Assembly (NCBI GenBank): GCA_964407665.1
Contig: CAYOWK010000008.1
Location: 48,505 to 112,504, forward strand
From: CAYOWK01 sp964407665
Lineage (GTDB): Bacteria > Pseudomonadota > Alphaproteobacteria > Caulobacterales > Hyphomonadaceae
Direction: 5' to 3'
DNA length: 64,000 bases
Under the pieces are notes generated by a model. The model was not told the origin of the DNA and ran no database searches. It saw nothing but the letters and a program-made list of their open reading frames with translations. The stretch's first letter is position 1, and each line of letters opens with the position of its first letter. This document shows, piece by piece, positions 8,775-17,007 of the stretch. The position numbers and the translations under genes were made by a program.

Positions 8775-9827
8775 TCAAGAGACCCGCGTGTATAGGGCGT
8801 CTTCCCCCGCTTGTCGGCGCGTCACGAGGCCCCGCCCCATCAGGCAGTTCAGGTGGGCGATCGTCTCGCCTGTCGCCATGCCCAGAACATCCGCCTCAAT
8901 GGTGCGCGAGAACATCGCCGGGAACAGGTCCACGACCCGTTTTGGCTCGTCCAGCCGGTCGAGAACCCGCTGCAGGGCGACCTCATGCCCCCGGACCAGC
9001 GCGTCCAGCCGCTTGTGGACGCCCCGGAAGGGCTCGTTGTGGGACGGCAGCACCAGCACATCTTCCGGCACCGCCGCCTTCAGCTTGATGCAGGAGGCGA
9101 TCCAGTCGGCCAGGGGATCGGCGGCGGGCTCGGTGGGGAAGACCGAGACATTGGAGGAGATCCGGGGCAGCACCTGGTCGCCGGAAATCAGGACGTTCAG
9201 AGCCTCACTGTAAAGACAGGCGTGTTCAGGCGAGTGGCCGTTGCCGGTGATCACACGCCAGGTCTGGCCGCCGATCGAAAGTTCGTCGCCATCGCTGATC
9301 CGGCGGAAACCGTCCGGCAGCTGGGACACGGCTTTCCCGAACCCGCCAAAGCGGTCGACATAGCGGTCAAGGTCTTCCTGCGACCACCCGGCCGAGCGGT
9401 AGAACTTCACCCCGGCCTCTGGCGCCTCGCGGCCGGTATCCGCCACCAGCATCCTGCACGATATGTATTCGAGGCGGCTGATCCACAGCTCGCACTGGAA
9501 CTTCCGGGTGATCCAGCCGGCCAGCCCGATATGGTCCGGGTGCATGTGGGTGACGATCACCCGCGTCACCGGCTTGCCGCCGAGCTTCTCGGCAAAGATG
9601 GTCCGCCAGTGCGCCTTGGTGATGCTGGTCTGGATGCCGGTGTCCACGATGGTCCAGCCCTCGCCATCCTCCAGCAGCCAGAGATTGATCCACTGCAGGC
9701 TGAACGGCAGGGGCATGCGGACCCAGTGGACGCCGGGCGCGACCTCAAGGGTCGTGCCGGGTTCCGGCGCCTCGGCGAACGGGTAGTCGTAGCGCGCGCG
9801 CTCGGTCTTGCCCTCGAAACCGTCCAT
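8775..9827 (-). CDS. MBL-fold metallo-hydrolase
   Basis: A 350-residue metallo-beta-lactamase-fold hydrolase with the zinc motif THMHPDH at about 93-99. Later ligand histidines sit in GNGHSPEHA and in LPSHNEPF, where the C-terminal extension begins. A 90-residue C-terminal helical region follows, as in glyoxalase-II-like and lactonase-like bacterial MBL proteins with a winged-helix-type tail. The ATG at 9827 has GAAGGG six bases upstream; the in-frame TTG at 9845 lies before that site and is less likely. The substrate is unknown. Confidence 0.86.
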   Translation of the reverse strand: MDGFEGKTERARYDYPFAEAPEPGTTLEVAPGVHWVRMPLPFSLQWINLWLLEDGEGWTIVDTGIQTSITKAHWRTIFAEKLGGKPVTRVIVTHMHPDHIGLAGWITRKFQCELWISRLEYISCRMLVADTGREAPEAGVKFYRSAGWSQEDLDRYVDRFGGFGKAVSQLPDGFRRISDGDELSIGGQTWRVITGNGHSPEHACLYSEALNVLISGDQVLPRISSNVSVFPTEPAADPLADWIASCIKLKAAVPEDVLVLPSHNEPFRGVHKRLDALVRGHEVALQRVLDRLDEPKRVVDLFPAMFSRTIEADVLGMATGETIAHLNCLMGRGLVTRRQAGEDALYTRVS

Positions 9828-10015
9828 GGCGCGCCCTTCGATCAAACCAGAAATCGCTCTCTATATATGCAGCCATGCGCCTCGCAGCAAAGTGACCCCC
9901 GCTACAGCCCCCACTTCATATCCTTATGCACATGCGGCCATTGCACTGCAGGCCCCGCCTTTGTAGCGATTGCAACATGGATCGGCGCGACATGCGCCTG
10001 CACCGGAGTCTCCTG

Positions 10016-10639
10016 ATGCGCTCATCTCTGCTCGCTATCGCCGCCGCCGTAGGCATCGCTTTTGCGCCCGCCGCCCTTGCGCAGTCTGCGAACGCGCCGG
10101 CCGGCGCCTATACGCTCGACAAGACCCACGCCAGCCTGCTCTGGAGCATCAAGCACCAGAACCTGTCGTTCTATCAGGCGCGCTTCACCGACTTCGACAT
10201 CCAGCTCACGTTCGACCCCAAGGACGTGACGAAGTCCAAGGTTGTCGCGACCGCCCAGCCCAAGTCGGTCGAGACCGACTATGCAAAGACCCGCCCGGCC
10301 ACGAGCACCACCGACTGGAACGGCGAGCTTGCGAACGACCCGCGCTTCCTGAACTCGGGCAAGTTCCCCGAGATGAAGTTCGTCTCCACCAAGGTGACAA
10401 AGACCACGGACACGACCGGCAAGATGACGGGCGACCTCACCTTCCTCGGCGTGACCAAGCCCGTGACCTTCGATGTCACCTATACGGGCGACCGCAATGA
10501 TCCCCGCGCGCAGAAACACAAGGTCGGCTTCCAGGCGGTCGGAACCTTCAAGCGCTCCGAGTTCGGCCTCACGTTCGGCATTCCGGCGCATGGCGATGAC
10601 ATCCGCCTGCAGATCGACGCGGAGTTCGTCCAGAAGTAG
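10016..10639 (+). CDS. Periplasmic YceI family protein (first copy)
   Basis: A 207-residue exported lipocalin-like protein. A signal peptide (about residues 1-23, ending ALA-Q) precedes a YceI domain that starts with AYTLDKTHASLLW and includes FTDFDIQLTF and the family signature GDLTFLGVTKPVTFDV. YceI proteins bind polyisoprenoid or fatty amphiphiles, and some respond to alkaline or osmotic stress. GGAG at seven-base spacing supports the ATG at 10016. It starts a three-gene cluster with a second YceI (10693) and a cytochrome b561-YceI fusion (11399). Confidence 0.92.
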   Translation: MRSSLLAIAAAVGIAFAPAALAQSANAPAGAYTLDKTHASLLWSIKHQNLSFYQARFTDFDIQLTFDPKDVTKSKVVATAQPKSVETDYAKTRPATSTTDWNGELANDPRFLNSGKFPEMKFVSTKVTKTTDTTGKMTGDLTFLGVTKPVTFDVTYTGDRNDPRAQKHKVGFQAVGTFKRSEFGLTFGIPAHGDDIRLQIDAEFVQK

Positions 10640-10647
10640 ACAGAGAA

Positions 10648-10669
10648 CGGCCCGCCCTCCGGCGGGCCG
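10648..10669 (+). terminator. GC-rich hairpin between the two yceI genes
   Basis: A perfect 9-base-pair stem (CGGCCCGCC / GGCGGGCCG) with a CTCC loop directly after the first YceI stop codon. There is only a weak pyrimidine tract after it, so it may attenuate rather than fully terminate transcription into the second copy. Confidence 0.55.
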
Positions 10670-10692
10670 CTTCACTTCCGGGGATACGATCC

Positions 10693-11307
10693 ATGCGCAC
10701 AGCCCTTATCGCCATCCTCCTTGCCGCCCTGCCGCTGGGTTCCTGCGCCATCACCGCGAGCCAGACGGTGCAGTCTGCCGGCGCCGGGGCCTACGCGCTG
10801 GAAAAACCGCACGCCTCGCTGACCTGGCGCGTGAAGCACATGGGCCTGTCGAGCTACACGGCGCGCTTCACCGACTTTGACGCCACGCTCGACTTCGATC
10901 CGGCGGCCGTCGAGACATCCAAGGTGAAGGCGGTCATCAATCCCCTTTCTGTGAGGACCGACCATCCGACCGACGCGGGGTGGGACGGACGCATCGGCAA
11001 GGACCTCTTCAAGGGCGAGCAGTTCCCGCAGATCGTTTTCGAATCGACTGCCATCCGCAAGACAGGCGAGTTCACCGGCGCCGTCACCGGAGACCTGACC
11101 TTCCTTGGCGTCACCAAACCGGTGACGCTCGATGTCACCTTCAACGGAGGCGCCAGGGCCGCGGCCCTCTATCAGGGCAAGGACGCCGTCGGCTTTTCGG
11201 CGCACGGGACGCTGAAGCGGTCCGACTTCGGCTCAACGCGCTATGCGGCGTTCGTCGGGGATGAAGTGGAAATCATCATCGAGGCGGAATTCACGAAGGG
11301 AGGCTAG
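10693..11307 (+). CDS. YceI family lipoprotein-like protein (second copy)
   Basis: A 204-residue YceI-domain protein paralogous to its upstream neighbour: it shares the AYALEKPHASLTW opening, RFTDFDATLDF and GDLTFLGVTKPVTLDV. Its N-terminus ends in LPLGSC, a plausible lipobox, so this copy may be lipid-anchored while the first is soluble in the periplasm. The start is supported by GGGG upstream. The lipoprotein call is inference because Gly at the -2 position is not the commonest residue. Confidence 0.9.
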   Translation: MRTALIAILLAALPLGSCAITASQTVQSAGAGAYALEKPHASLTWRVKHMGLSSYTARFTDFDATLDFDPAAVETSKVKAVINPLSVRTDHPTDAGWDGRIGKDLFKGEQFPQIVFESTAIRKTGEFTGAVTGDLTFLGVTKPVTLDVTFNGGARAAALYQGKDAVGFSAHGTLKRSDFGSTRYAAFVGDEVEIIIEAEFTKGG

Positions 11308-11398
11308 TTCGCCCCTTCCCCGTCCGGCCTCAAGACCCCACTCTCCTTACCGATCCAGACCCAATACCCCCGACCACTCACCCACGAGACCCGCCGCC

Positions 11399-12646
11399 AT
11401 GACCGCAGATGCAGGCAAGCGCTATACAAGCGTCGCTATCCTTCTCCACTGGCTGATTGCCGCCGGGATCATCGGCATGATCGCCCTGGGCTGGATCATG
11501 GGCGACATGGATCGCAACGACCCCCTGCGCACGCCTCTTTATGAGTGGCACAAGTCGATCGGGCTCAGCATCCTCCTGCTCAGCCTCGCGCGGATCGCCT
11601 GGCGTCTGATGAACCCGGCGCCGCCCGAGCCGCCCATGCCAGGCTGGCAGGCGAAAGCAGCCGGGGCCGTGCACATCGCCTTCTACGTCCTGATTATCGC
11701 CATGCCGCTGACCGGCTGGCTCTATTCCTCGCTCGCCCGTTCGGGCGGGACCGAATTCTGGGGCCTGCCCTGGACCGACCTTCCCGGCAGCAGCCTGCTG
11801 CAGGGCGATGCGCGGCAGGCGATCCGTCCGCAGGTCGAAAACGTTCACTCCAAACTTGCATGGGTGGCCATCGTGCTTCTTGCTCTTCATGTCGCCGGCG
11901 CTCTCAAACACCAGTTCGTGGACAAGGACGGCCTTCTCGCGCGCATGGCGCCCGGCCTCTTCGGACGGACAGAGGGTCCCTTCAAACCGGCGCGCGGCGG
12001 ACTGATCGCTGCGGGAATCGCGGTGCTGGTCGCCGGAGCCGGTCTCGGGCTGGGCGCCTCGCAGGGCGGCGACGTCGCCGTTGCGCTTGACGAGCCGCCC
12101 GCTGCTGCTCCCTCGCCGGAAGTCTCCGCCGCGCCTGCGTGGGCCATCGATGCGGCCCAGAGCGCTATCGTCTTCAAGTCGGCCTACATGGGCCGCCCCT
12201 TCGAAGGACGGTTCAGCAACTGGACCGGCGACATCCGCTTCGATCCGGACAAGCCGGAGACCTCGACTGTACGGATCGTCATCCCCACGGCGCAGGTGAG
12301 CACGGGCGAGGCCTACTTCGACGAGAACGTCACGGAAGGCGACTGGTTCGACAGCCGCACGCATCCCGAGGCCATCTACGAGGTGTCCGCCGGCGGCATT
12401 CTGAAGAACTCGGACGGCTCCTATGAAGCGACGGGCGTGCTGACGCTGAAGGGCGAAGCCTATCCGCTGCGTCTGCCCTTCACGCTGACCATCGATGGCG
12501 CCAGCGCGAAGATGCACGCCGAGCTCACCGTGCAGCGGACCGCTCTTGGAGTCGGCCGTGACACGCTGACCGAAGAGAAGGGCGACGCCGAATGGGTGAC
12601 CGATGGCGTCAGTCTCGTCATCGATGTCGCCGCTCAACGTCAGTGA
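11399..12646 (+). CDS. Cytochrome b561 fused to a C-terminal YceI domain
   Basis: A 415-residue fusion. Residues 1-185 form a four-helix b561-type membrane domain with candidate haem histidines in AILLHWLIA, YEWHKSIG, GAVHIAFY and ALHVAGALKHQF. A fifth hydrophobic stretch (about 200-222) and a Pro/Ala linker lead to a YceI domain (about 245-415) that would face the periplasm. The known link is that b561/YceI pairs are repeatedly found together, suggesting quinone or isoprenoid redox handling; the function remains inferred. The frame is open upstream, but the ATG at 11399 gives the normal b561 N-terminus. Confidence 0.9.
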   Translation: MTADAGKRYTSVAILLHWLIAAGIIGMIALGWIMGDMDRNDPLRTPLYEWHKSIGLSILLLSLARIAWRLMNPAPPEPPMPGWQAKAAGAVHIAFYVLIIAMPLTGWLYSSLARSGGTEFWGLPWTDLPGSSLLQGDARQAIRPQVENVHSKLAWVAIVLLALHVAGALKHQFVDKDGLLARMAPGLFGRTEGPFKPARGGLIAAGIAVLVAGAGLGLGASQGGDVAVALDEPPAAAPSPEVSAAPAWAIDAAQSAIVFKSAYMGRPFEGRFSNWTGDIRFDPDKPETSTVRIVIPTAQVSTGEAYFDENVTEGDWFDSRTHPEAIYEVSAGGILKNSDGSYEATGVLTLKGEAYPLRLPFTLTIDGASAKMHAELTVQRTALGVGRDTLTEEKGDAEWVTDGVSLVIDVAAQRQ

Positions 12647-12893
12647 GCTGCGAGCCGGTGCGCGACTCGCAGTGTGAGTCGCCGCGTCGTGTGATCCTCT
12701 GCGGATCGAACGCTCTTCGCATAACGCGTGGCGGCGCTCTTCACATCGCGAAAATGTGTGGCGTGCTTGCATCAGCCCGGAATGAAAATGTGAGCGACGC
12801 GATGCAGCTTCGCCATGCGTTCGAGGCGCCCGAGGGACGCTTCGCAGGTGCAACGCGGCGGCGCGCGACGAGCCTCCAGACGGCGGCGCAACG

Positions 12894-13886
12894 ATGAGCG
12901 GGCCGCGCGACGGCGAGCGCGAGACGGCTGCCGAAACAGTGACGCCAACCTCCGCGAATCTGGCGCGCGCGGCGACCATTCTGGAGGCCGGAGGACTCGT
13001 CGCCGTCCCCACCGAGACGGTCTACGGACTTGCCGCCGACGCCACCAACGGTCGCGCCGTGGCAGGCATCTACGCGGCCAAGGGCAGACCGTCCTTCAAC
13101 CCCCTCATCTGCCACGTGAGCGACCTTGAGATGGCGGAATCCATCGCCGTCTTCACACCGCTGGCGCGCCGTCTCGCCGATGCCTTCTGGCCTGGTCCGC
13201 TGACCCTGGTGCTGCCGAAGTCGGCCACGTGCCCGGTCAGCGAGCTGGCCACCGCAGGCCTGTCCACAATTGCGGTGCGAATGCCAAAACATCCCGCAAC
13301 CACGGAGATTATCGCCCGTCTCCGCAGGCCCATCGCAGCGCCATCCGCCAACCCGTCGGAGCAACTTTCGCCGACCAGCGCAGCTCATGTGGCGGCGGCG
13401 CTGGGCCTGCGCATCGACCTCATCGTCGATGGCGGCGTGTGCCCAGCGGGGATCGAATCCAGCATCGTCGCGGTGATGGAGGATGGCTGCACGCTGCTAC
13501 GTCCCGGCGCTCTCGCACGCGCCGATATCGAAGCGATCACCGGTCCGCTGAAGGCGCCTGATCCCGAGAGCGGCGTCGTCGCGCCCGGCATGATGCGGCG
13601 TCACTATGCACCGTCCGCGCGTCTGCGGACCAACGCGACGAGCGTCGGATCCGGGGAGGCGTTTCTCGGTTTCGGAGCGCCTCCGGCTGGTGTCGAGGCG
13701 GCGATGAATCTCTCTGCGCGCGGTGATCTCGCGGAGGCTGCAGCCAACCTCTTCTCGATGCTGCGACTGCTCGATGAAACTGTCGGCGCCATCGCCGTCG
13801 CTCCGATTCCGGAGACGGGACTCGGTGAAGGAATCAACGATCGCCTTGCAAGAGCGTCTGCCTCTCCTCCGAAAGTTCGTGTATGA
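12894..13886 (+). CDS. L-threonylcarbamoyladenylate synthase, Sua5 type
   Basis: A 330-residue enzyme that makes threonylcarbamoyl-AMP for t6A37 of ANN-decoding tRNAs. The YrdC domain (about 18-210) shows VPTETVYGLAADA, KGRPSFNPL and SANPSEQLSPT. A shorter Sua5 C-terminal domain follows after the APGMMRRHYAP linker (about 220-330), so this is a Sua5 rather than TsaC form. The 247 bases upstream hold no gene; they include two GANTC sites (12664 and 12676) and no clear promoter. The histone-like gene begins about 100 bases downstream. Confidence 0.94.
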   Translation: MSGPRDGERETAAETVTPTSANLARAATILEAGGLVAVPTETVYGLAADATNGRAVAGIYAAKGRPSFNPLICHVSDLEMAESIAVFTPLARRLADAFWPGPLTLVLPKSATCPVSELATAGLSTIAVRMPKHPATTEIIARLRRPIAAPSANPSEQLSPTSAAHVAAALGLRIDLIVDGGVCPAGIESSIVAVMEDGCTLLRPGALARADIEAITGPLKAPDPESGVVAPGMMRRHYAPSARLRTNATSVGSGEAFLGFGAPPAGVEAAMNLSARGDLAEAAANLFSMLRLLDETVGAIAVAPIPETGLGEGINDRLARASASPPKVRV

Positions 13887-13888
13887 CA

Positions 13889-13944
13889 GATTCGTTGAGT
13901 CGGACTCGAGAAGGGCCGGCGCAACACGAAATGGGAGAGGACTC
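13889..13944 (+). promoter_or_regulatory. Cluster of four GANTC (CcrM-type) methylation sites before the histone-like gene
   Basis: GATTC at 13889, GAGTC at 13897, GACTC at 13903 and GACTC at 13940 fall in 56 bases between the sua5-type stop (13886) and the small basic protein's ATG (13986). At this base composition about one site per 300 bases is expected. CcrM methylation of GANTC controls cell-cycle promoters in Caulobacterales; that it does so here is inference. Confidence 0.5.
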
Positions 13945-13985
13945 ACAACAACCTCTCTTGTGGGACCATCAAGGAGAACCACCGA

Positions 13986-14147
13986 ATGGCCACTGCCAAG
14001 AAACCCGCCGCGAAACCGGCTGCCAAACCCGCCGCGAAAGCTGCTGCGAAACCCGCCGCGAAGCCTGCTGCGAAAACGGCTGCTGCGAAACCCGCCGCGA
14101 AGAAAGCCGCTGCTCCTGCAAAGAAGCCGGCTGCGAAGAAGAAGTAA
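13986..14147 (+). CDS. Histone H1-like Lys/Ala/Pro-rich DNA-binding microprotein
   Basis: A 53-residue protein made almost wholly of KPAAK / KKAAAP repeats (Lys, Ala and Pro with two Thr and no acidic residue). It resembles the basic tails of eukaryotic H1, bacterial AlgP/Hc1 and the small H1-like proteins of alphaproteobacteria that bind and condense DNA. AAGGAG with eight-base spacing precedes the ATG, and a strong terminator lies about 110 bases after the stop. Being short and repetitive, it is easily missed. DNA binding is inferred from composition only. Confidence 0.78.
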   Translation: MATAKKPAAKPAAKPAAKAAAKPAAKPAAKTAAAKPAAKKAAAPAKKPAAKKK

Positions 14148-14257
14148 CTTCTTCCGGTTCTCACCGTCTGGCTCCGGCTCAATCGGAGCGACGTCCCCAC
14201 AAGGACTGGCCGCCAGGCGGCAGACGGTTACAGAACCTCGAGTGTAGACTTTTCTGA

Positions 14258-14295
14258 GCGCCCGTTCCCACAAGGAGCGGGCGCTTCCTTTTTCA
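14258..14295 (+). terminator. Rho-independent terminator of the histone-like gene
   Basis: An 11-base-pair stem with one G-T wobble (arms 14258-14268 and 14274-14284) and a CACAA loop is followed by TTCCTTTTTTC. It lies downstream of the small basic protein gene and in its orientation. Confidence 0.8.
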
Positions 14296-14958
14296 GGTTG
14301 CGACGGCGCCATGCCCGCCGCCTGCAGTGAAGCCGATCCGGAGACGCAGGCGATGCGCCGTCGCCGCCCGGAGATCGATAGCCAGGGCATCGACCAAAAC
14401 GGCATCGCGCCGCCGGCCGTGGACGGGCGCGAAGGAACAGGGTCCTCGCATCCCTTCGATCGACCCGCCAGGCGATGGCATAGACCCCGCGATCACGGGC
14501 CCGTTCATGCCGCCGCAAGCCGGGATCCACGAACCGTCTGGCGCGCAGCACAGGATTTGAGCGGCGGGCGCCGCGTGACTTCACAACATGTCGTGCTGGC
14601 GCCCCTGGGTTGCGCCCCCGCAGGCTGAGCGCCGCCGGAGGCTGCGTCGAAGGGCGTCGGACGCAGCGGGTAAGGCCAGAGAAGTTATGCGACCGCCCTC
14701 ACCCGGTTGGTAGAGTGCGGGGATCGTCGATGCCTTGCCCTCCGCGTGTGGCCTGCAAAGCCGGGAAATTCGCCCAACAGGAGAACCCGGACGGCGGCAC
14801 GCGCCATGCATGAAGGCGGTCAGCGCCCGGTTTCTGCCTGGGGAAGAATCCGCAAGCGCGCACGGGCCTTCACACGGTAGTCTCCGGTTGTGGACATACT
14901 GGCGCGGTCGTAGGGTGCGACCGGGCTAACGGGGCAGTGCGGTTTTCGGGGACTGAAC
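14296..14958. other. Long gene-free stretch with inverted repeats
   Basis: No frame here has family resemblance, a ribosome-binding site or normal codon use. Inverted repeats are visible: GCGACGGCGC at 14300 with its complement at 14355, enclosing CCTGC/GCAGG; and CGGTCG/CGACCG near 14906-14924, just before the SPFH gene. The stretch around 14510 (CAAGCCGGGATCCACGAA) resembles common alphaproteobacterial intergenic repeats. I cannot identify a known RNA. Confidence 0.4.
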
Positions 14959-15987
14959 GTGATCGAAATCGTCGTCATTATCCTGGCTGTGCTGGTCGCG
15001 GCCCTGCTCGCCTTCCTGATCTATCGGGGTGTCCGCACCTACGATGCAGGCGCCCATGCAACCTTCATCACCACCAAGAACGGCGACTATTATGGCGCCC
15101 TGCGCGCGCCGATCACGCTGTGGGACCCGACGGTGAAAGTCCTCAAGGAGCGGCATGCGCCGGACATCTCCGTGATGACCCATGACGCTGGCGGAACAGA
15201 TTACTTCGAGAAGTCGCTGGTGAACCGCCGGACGGGTGAGATCTCGCTGCGGGTCAACGTGTGCGCCCCCCGCCCGTTCGTCTCGCGCACCTCAGACAAG
15301 AAGCAGCTGCGCATCAAGTGCCGGGTCGCCTTCCAGCTGGACGTCGACCGCATCCAGATTCCCGCCCAGCTTCAGGGCTTCGCCACGCTTCTCTCGGCCC
15401 GGGTGGAAAACCTGTTCGACAACGCCATTGGGGAATTCGAGGACCAGGAAGTCTTCGCCCGCCAGAGCGAGATCGAGGCGCGGGTGCTGCGGACGCTTCA
15501 GGACATCGAGTTCCCGCCGGACCCGACGCACCCTTCGGGCATGCCGCTGGGCATCAAGGTCTATGAGGCGATGTTCTCCTTCGAGACCATCCCGACCGCG
15601 CAGATCCACGAAGGCGGCGGACCGAGCGGCGCCATGGCCTACGCCATGGAGCACCTCGACGACCTCGCCGACATGCTGGAGAAGGCCAACCCCGAGACCG
15701 TGAAGACGGTCATGCAGATGCTGGAGCTGCAGACCCGCCAGAACATCGTCGAGATGCTGTGCAACTCGGGCGGGCTGGTCGCCTTCACCGCGCAGGAGCT
15801 GGGCCTGTCGGAGCGCATCATCGAACGCGCTGCGTCCGGCAAGAACATCATGAAGCCGCAGATCGTTGAAACGCCCCCGCCGGCTCCGGCGCCCGCGGCT
15901 GCCGCCGCGCCTGTCGAAGCAGCGGCGCCCGCCGCCCCGGTCGATCCGGCAGCGGCCTACTACAGCCAGGGCGCGCCGAAGCACTGA
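14959..15987 (+). CDS. SPFH / band 7 domain membrane protein
   Basis: A 342-residue protein starting at GTG. One N-terminal membrane helix (about residues 2-23) is followed by an SPFH domain (about 25-200), then a helical region with the repeated EMLxNxG-type stretch (about 215-285), and a Pro/Ala-rich tail ending in YYSQGAPKH. SPFH proteins oligomerise in membrane microdomains and often chaperone or regulate membrane proteases and transporters. No NfeD or FtsH partner is adjacent, so the specific role is unknown. Confidence 0.85.
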   Translation: MIEIVVIILAVLVAALLAFLIYRGVRTYDAGAHATFITTKNGDYYGALRAPITLWDPTVKVLKERHAPDISVMTHDAGGTDYFEKSLVNRRTGEISLRVNVCAPRPFVSRTSDKKQLRIKCRVAFQLDVDRIQIPAQLQGFATLLSARVENLFDNAIGEFEDQEVFARQSEIEARVLRTLQDIEFPPDPTHPSGMPLGIKVYEAMFSFETIPTAQIHEGGGPSGAMAYAMEHLDDLADMLEKANPETVKTVMQMLELQTRQNIVEMLCNSGGLVAFTAQELGLSERIIERAASGKNIMKPQIVETPPPAPAPAAAAAPVEAAAPAAPVDPAAAYYSQGAPKH

Positions 15988-16002
15988 GAGATCTGACTCC
16001 TA

Positions 16003-16150
16003 CCCCTGCAAGGGGGAGGATGTCCCGAAGGGACAGGTGGGGGTCCGGCGGCGCAAGCCGCCTGTGCCACCGCCGCCAGCTTTCGCCTTTGGCGAAAGCG
16101 GACCCCCTCCTGTCTCGGTGCGCTCGACATCCCCCCCTTTCAGGGTGAGG
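16003..16150. repeat. Intergenic cruciform-type inverted repeat
   Basis: A long imperfect palindrome: the left arm near 16010-16045 (AGGGGGAGGATGTCCC...GGGGGTCC) pairs with 16100-16140 (GGACCCCCTCC...CATCCCCCCC). Three small hairpins sit inside: GTCCCGAAGGGAC, GGCGGCGCAAGCCGCC and TTTCGCCTTTGGCGAAA. This is the style of short interspersed palindromes common in alphaproteobacterial intergenic DNA; no transposase is linked. Confidence 0.7.
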
Positions 16151-16188
16151 AGCTTTCCCCTCTGCAGCGCCTGCGCTATGTGCCGGTC

Positions 16189-16947
16189 ATGACCATTTCC
16201 CATGAAGACGAACTCGACGCCCTGAAGGCGATTGGCCAGATCGTGGCGCAGACGCTGAAGGCCATGCAGGCCGCAGCCGAGCCCGGCATGACCACGGGCG
16301 AACTCGACGCCATCGGCGCCGCCATGCTGGAACGCGTCGGCGCACGCTCGGCGCCGCAGCTGGCCTACAACTTCCCCGGCGCCACCTGCATCAGCGTATT
16401 CCCGGCCATCGCGCATGGCATTCCGGGCGCACAGGTTCTCAAGGCCGGGCAGCTGATCAACATCGACGTCTCCGCCGAGAAGAGCGGCTTCTTCGCCGAC
16501 ACCGGCGCCAGCTTCGTGCTGCAGGGCGGCGACGCCCGGCTCGACCGGCTCTGCCGGGACGGCAAGCGCGCGCTGTGGACCGGCATCCGCGAAGTTCAGG
16601 CCGGCGCCAAACTGGGCGCGCCCGGCCGCGCCATCGAGGCGTTCGCCCGCCGTGGCCGCTACACGCTGGTGAAGAACCTCGCCAGCCACGGCGTCGGCGC
16701 CTCCCTGCACGAAGATCCCGAAACCATCCCCACCTGGGACGACCCGTCCGAGCGCCGTCGCATCCATGACGGCATGGTCTTCACGCTGGAGCCGTTCCTG
16801 TCGCTGGGCGCGGGCTGGGCCGTGGAAGGTCCGGACCGCAACGACTCCTGGACGCTCTACGCCGACAAGCCCGCCCCCACGGTGCAGTACGAACATACGA
16901 TGATCGCGACCCCGCGCGGTGCGGTCATCACGACCCAGGCCGCCTGA
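16189..16947 (+). CDS. map: Methionine aminopeptidase, type I
   Basis: A 252-residue pita-bread-fold dimetal enzyme that removes the initiator methionine from nascent proteins. Metal ligands are seen in order: INIDVSAEKSGFFADTGA (two Asp), SHGVGASLHE (His), TLEPFL (Glu) and QYEHT (Glu). The ATG at 16189 is chosen; a GTG nine bases upstream is possible, and neither has a good ribosome-binding site. It stands alone after the cruciform repeat, not beside rpsB or secY, so it may be a second map paralogue. Confidence 0.92.
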   Translation: MTISHEDELDALKAIGQIVAQTLKAMQAAAEPGMTTGELDAIGAAMLERVGARSAPQLAYNFPGATCISVFPAIAHGIPGAQVLKAGQLINIDVSAEKSGFFADTGASFVLQGGDARLDRLCRDGKRALWTGIREVQAGAKLGAPGRAIEAFARRGRYTLVKNLASHGVGASLHEDPETIPTWDDPSERRRIHDGMVFTLEPFLSLGAGWAVEGPDRNDSWTLYADKPAPTVQYEHTMIATPRGAVITTQAA

Positions 16948-17007
16948 GGCTTTCCCGGAACAACTGGCGCCCGGCTTCGTTACCTCCCGCACAAACTGGA
17001 GGTTTCA

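Noticed and set aside
11378..13012. 544-residue frame opposite the b561-YceI gene
   Set aside because: Arg/Gly-rich shadow translation crossing into the sua5-type gene; no motif or start signal.
13986..14147. Repeated AAACCCGCCGCGAA units as a possible CRISPR
   Set aside because: The units have no unique spacers, keep a reading frame of Lys/Ala/Pro and follow a ribosome-binding site; they are coding repeats.
14688..14780. Possible tRNA, from GGTTGGTAGAG at 14705 resembling a D-loop
   Set aside because: I could not build a matching acceptor stem, anticodon arm or TTCGA loop in the right spacing.
16141..16188. GAGGAG at 16146 as ribosome-binding site for methionine aminopeptidase
   Set aside because: It is more than 30 bases from either candidate start codon, too far to act in initiation.
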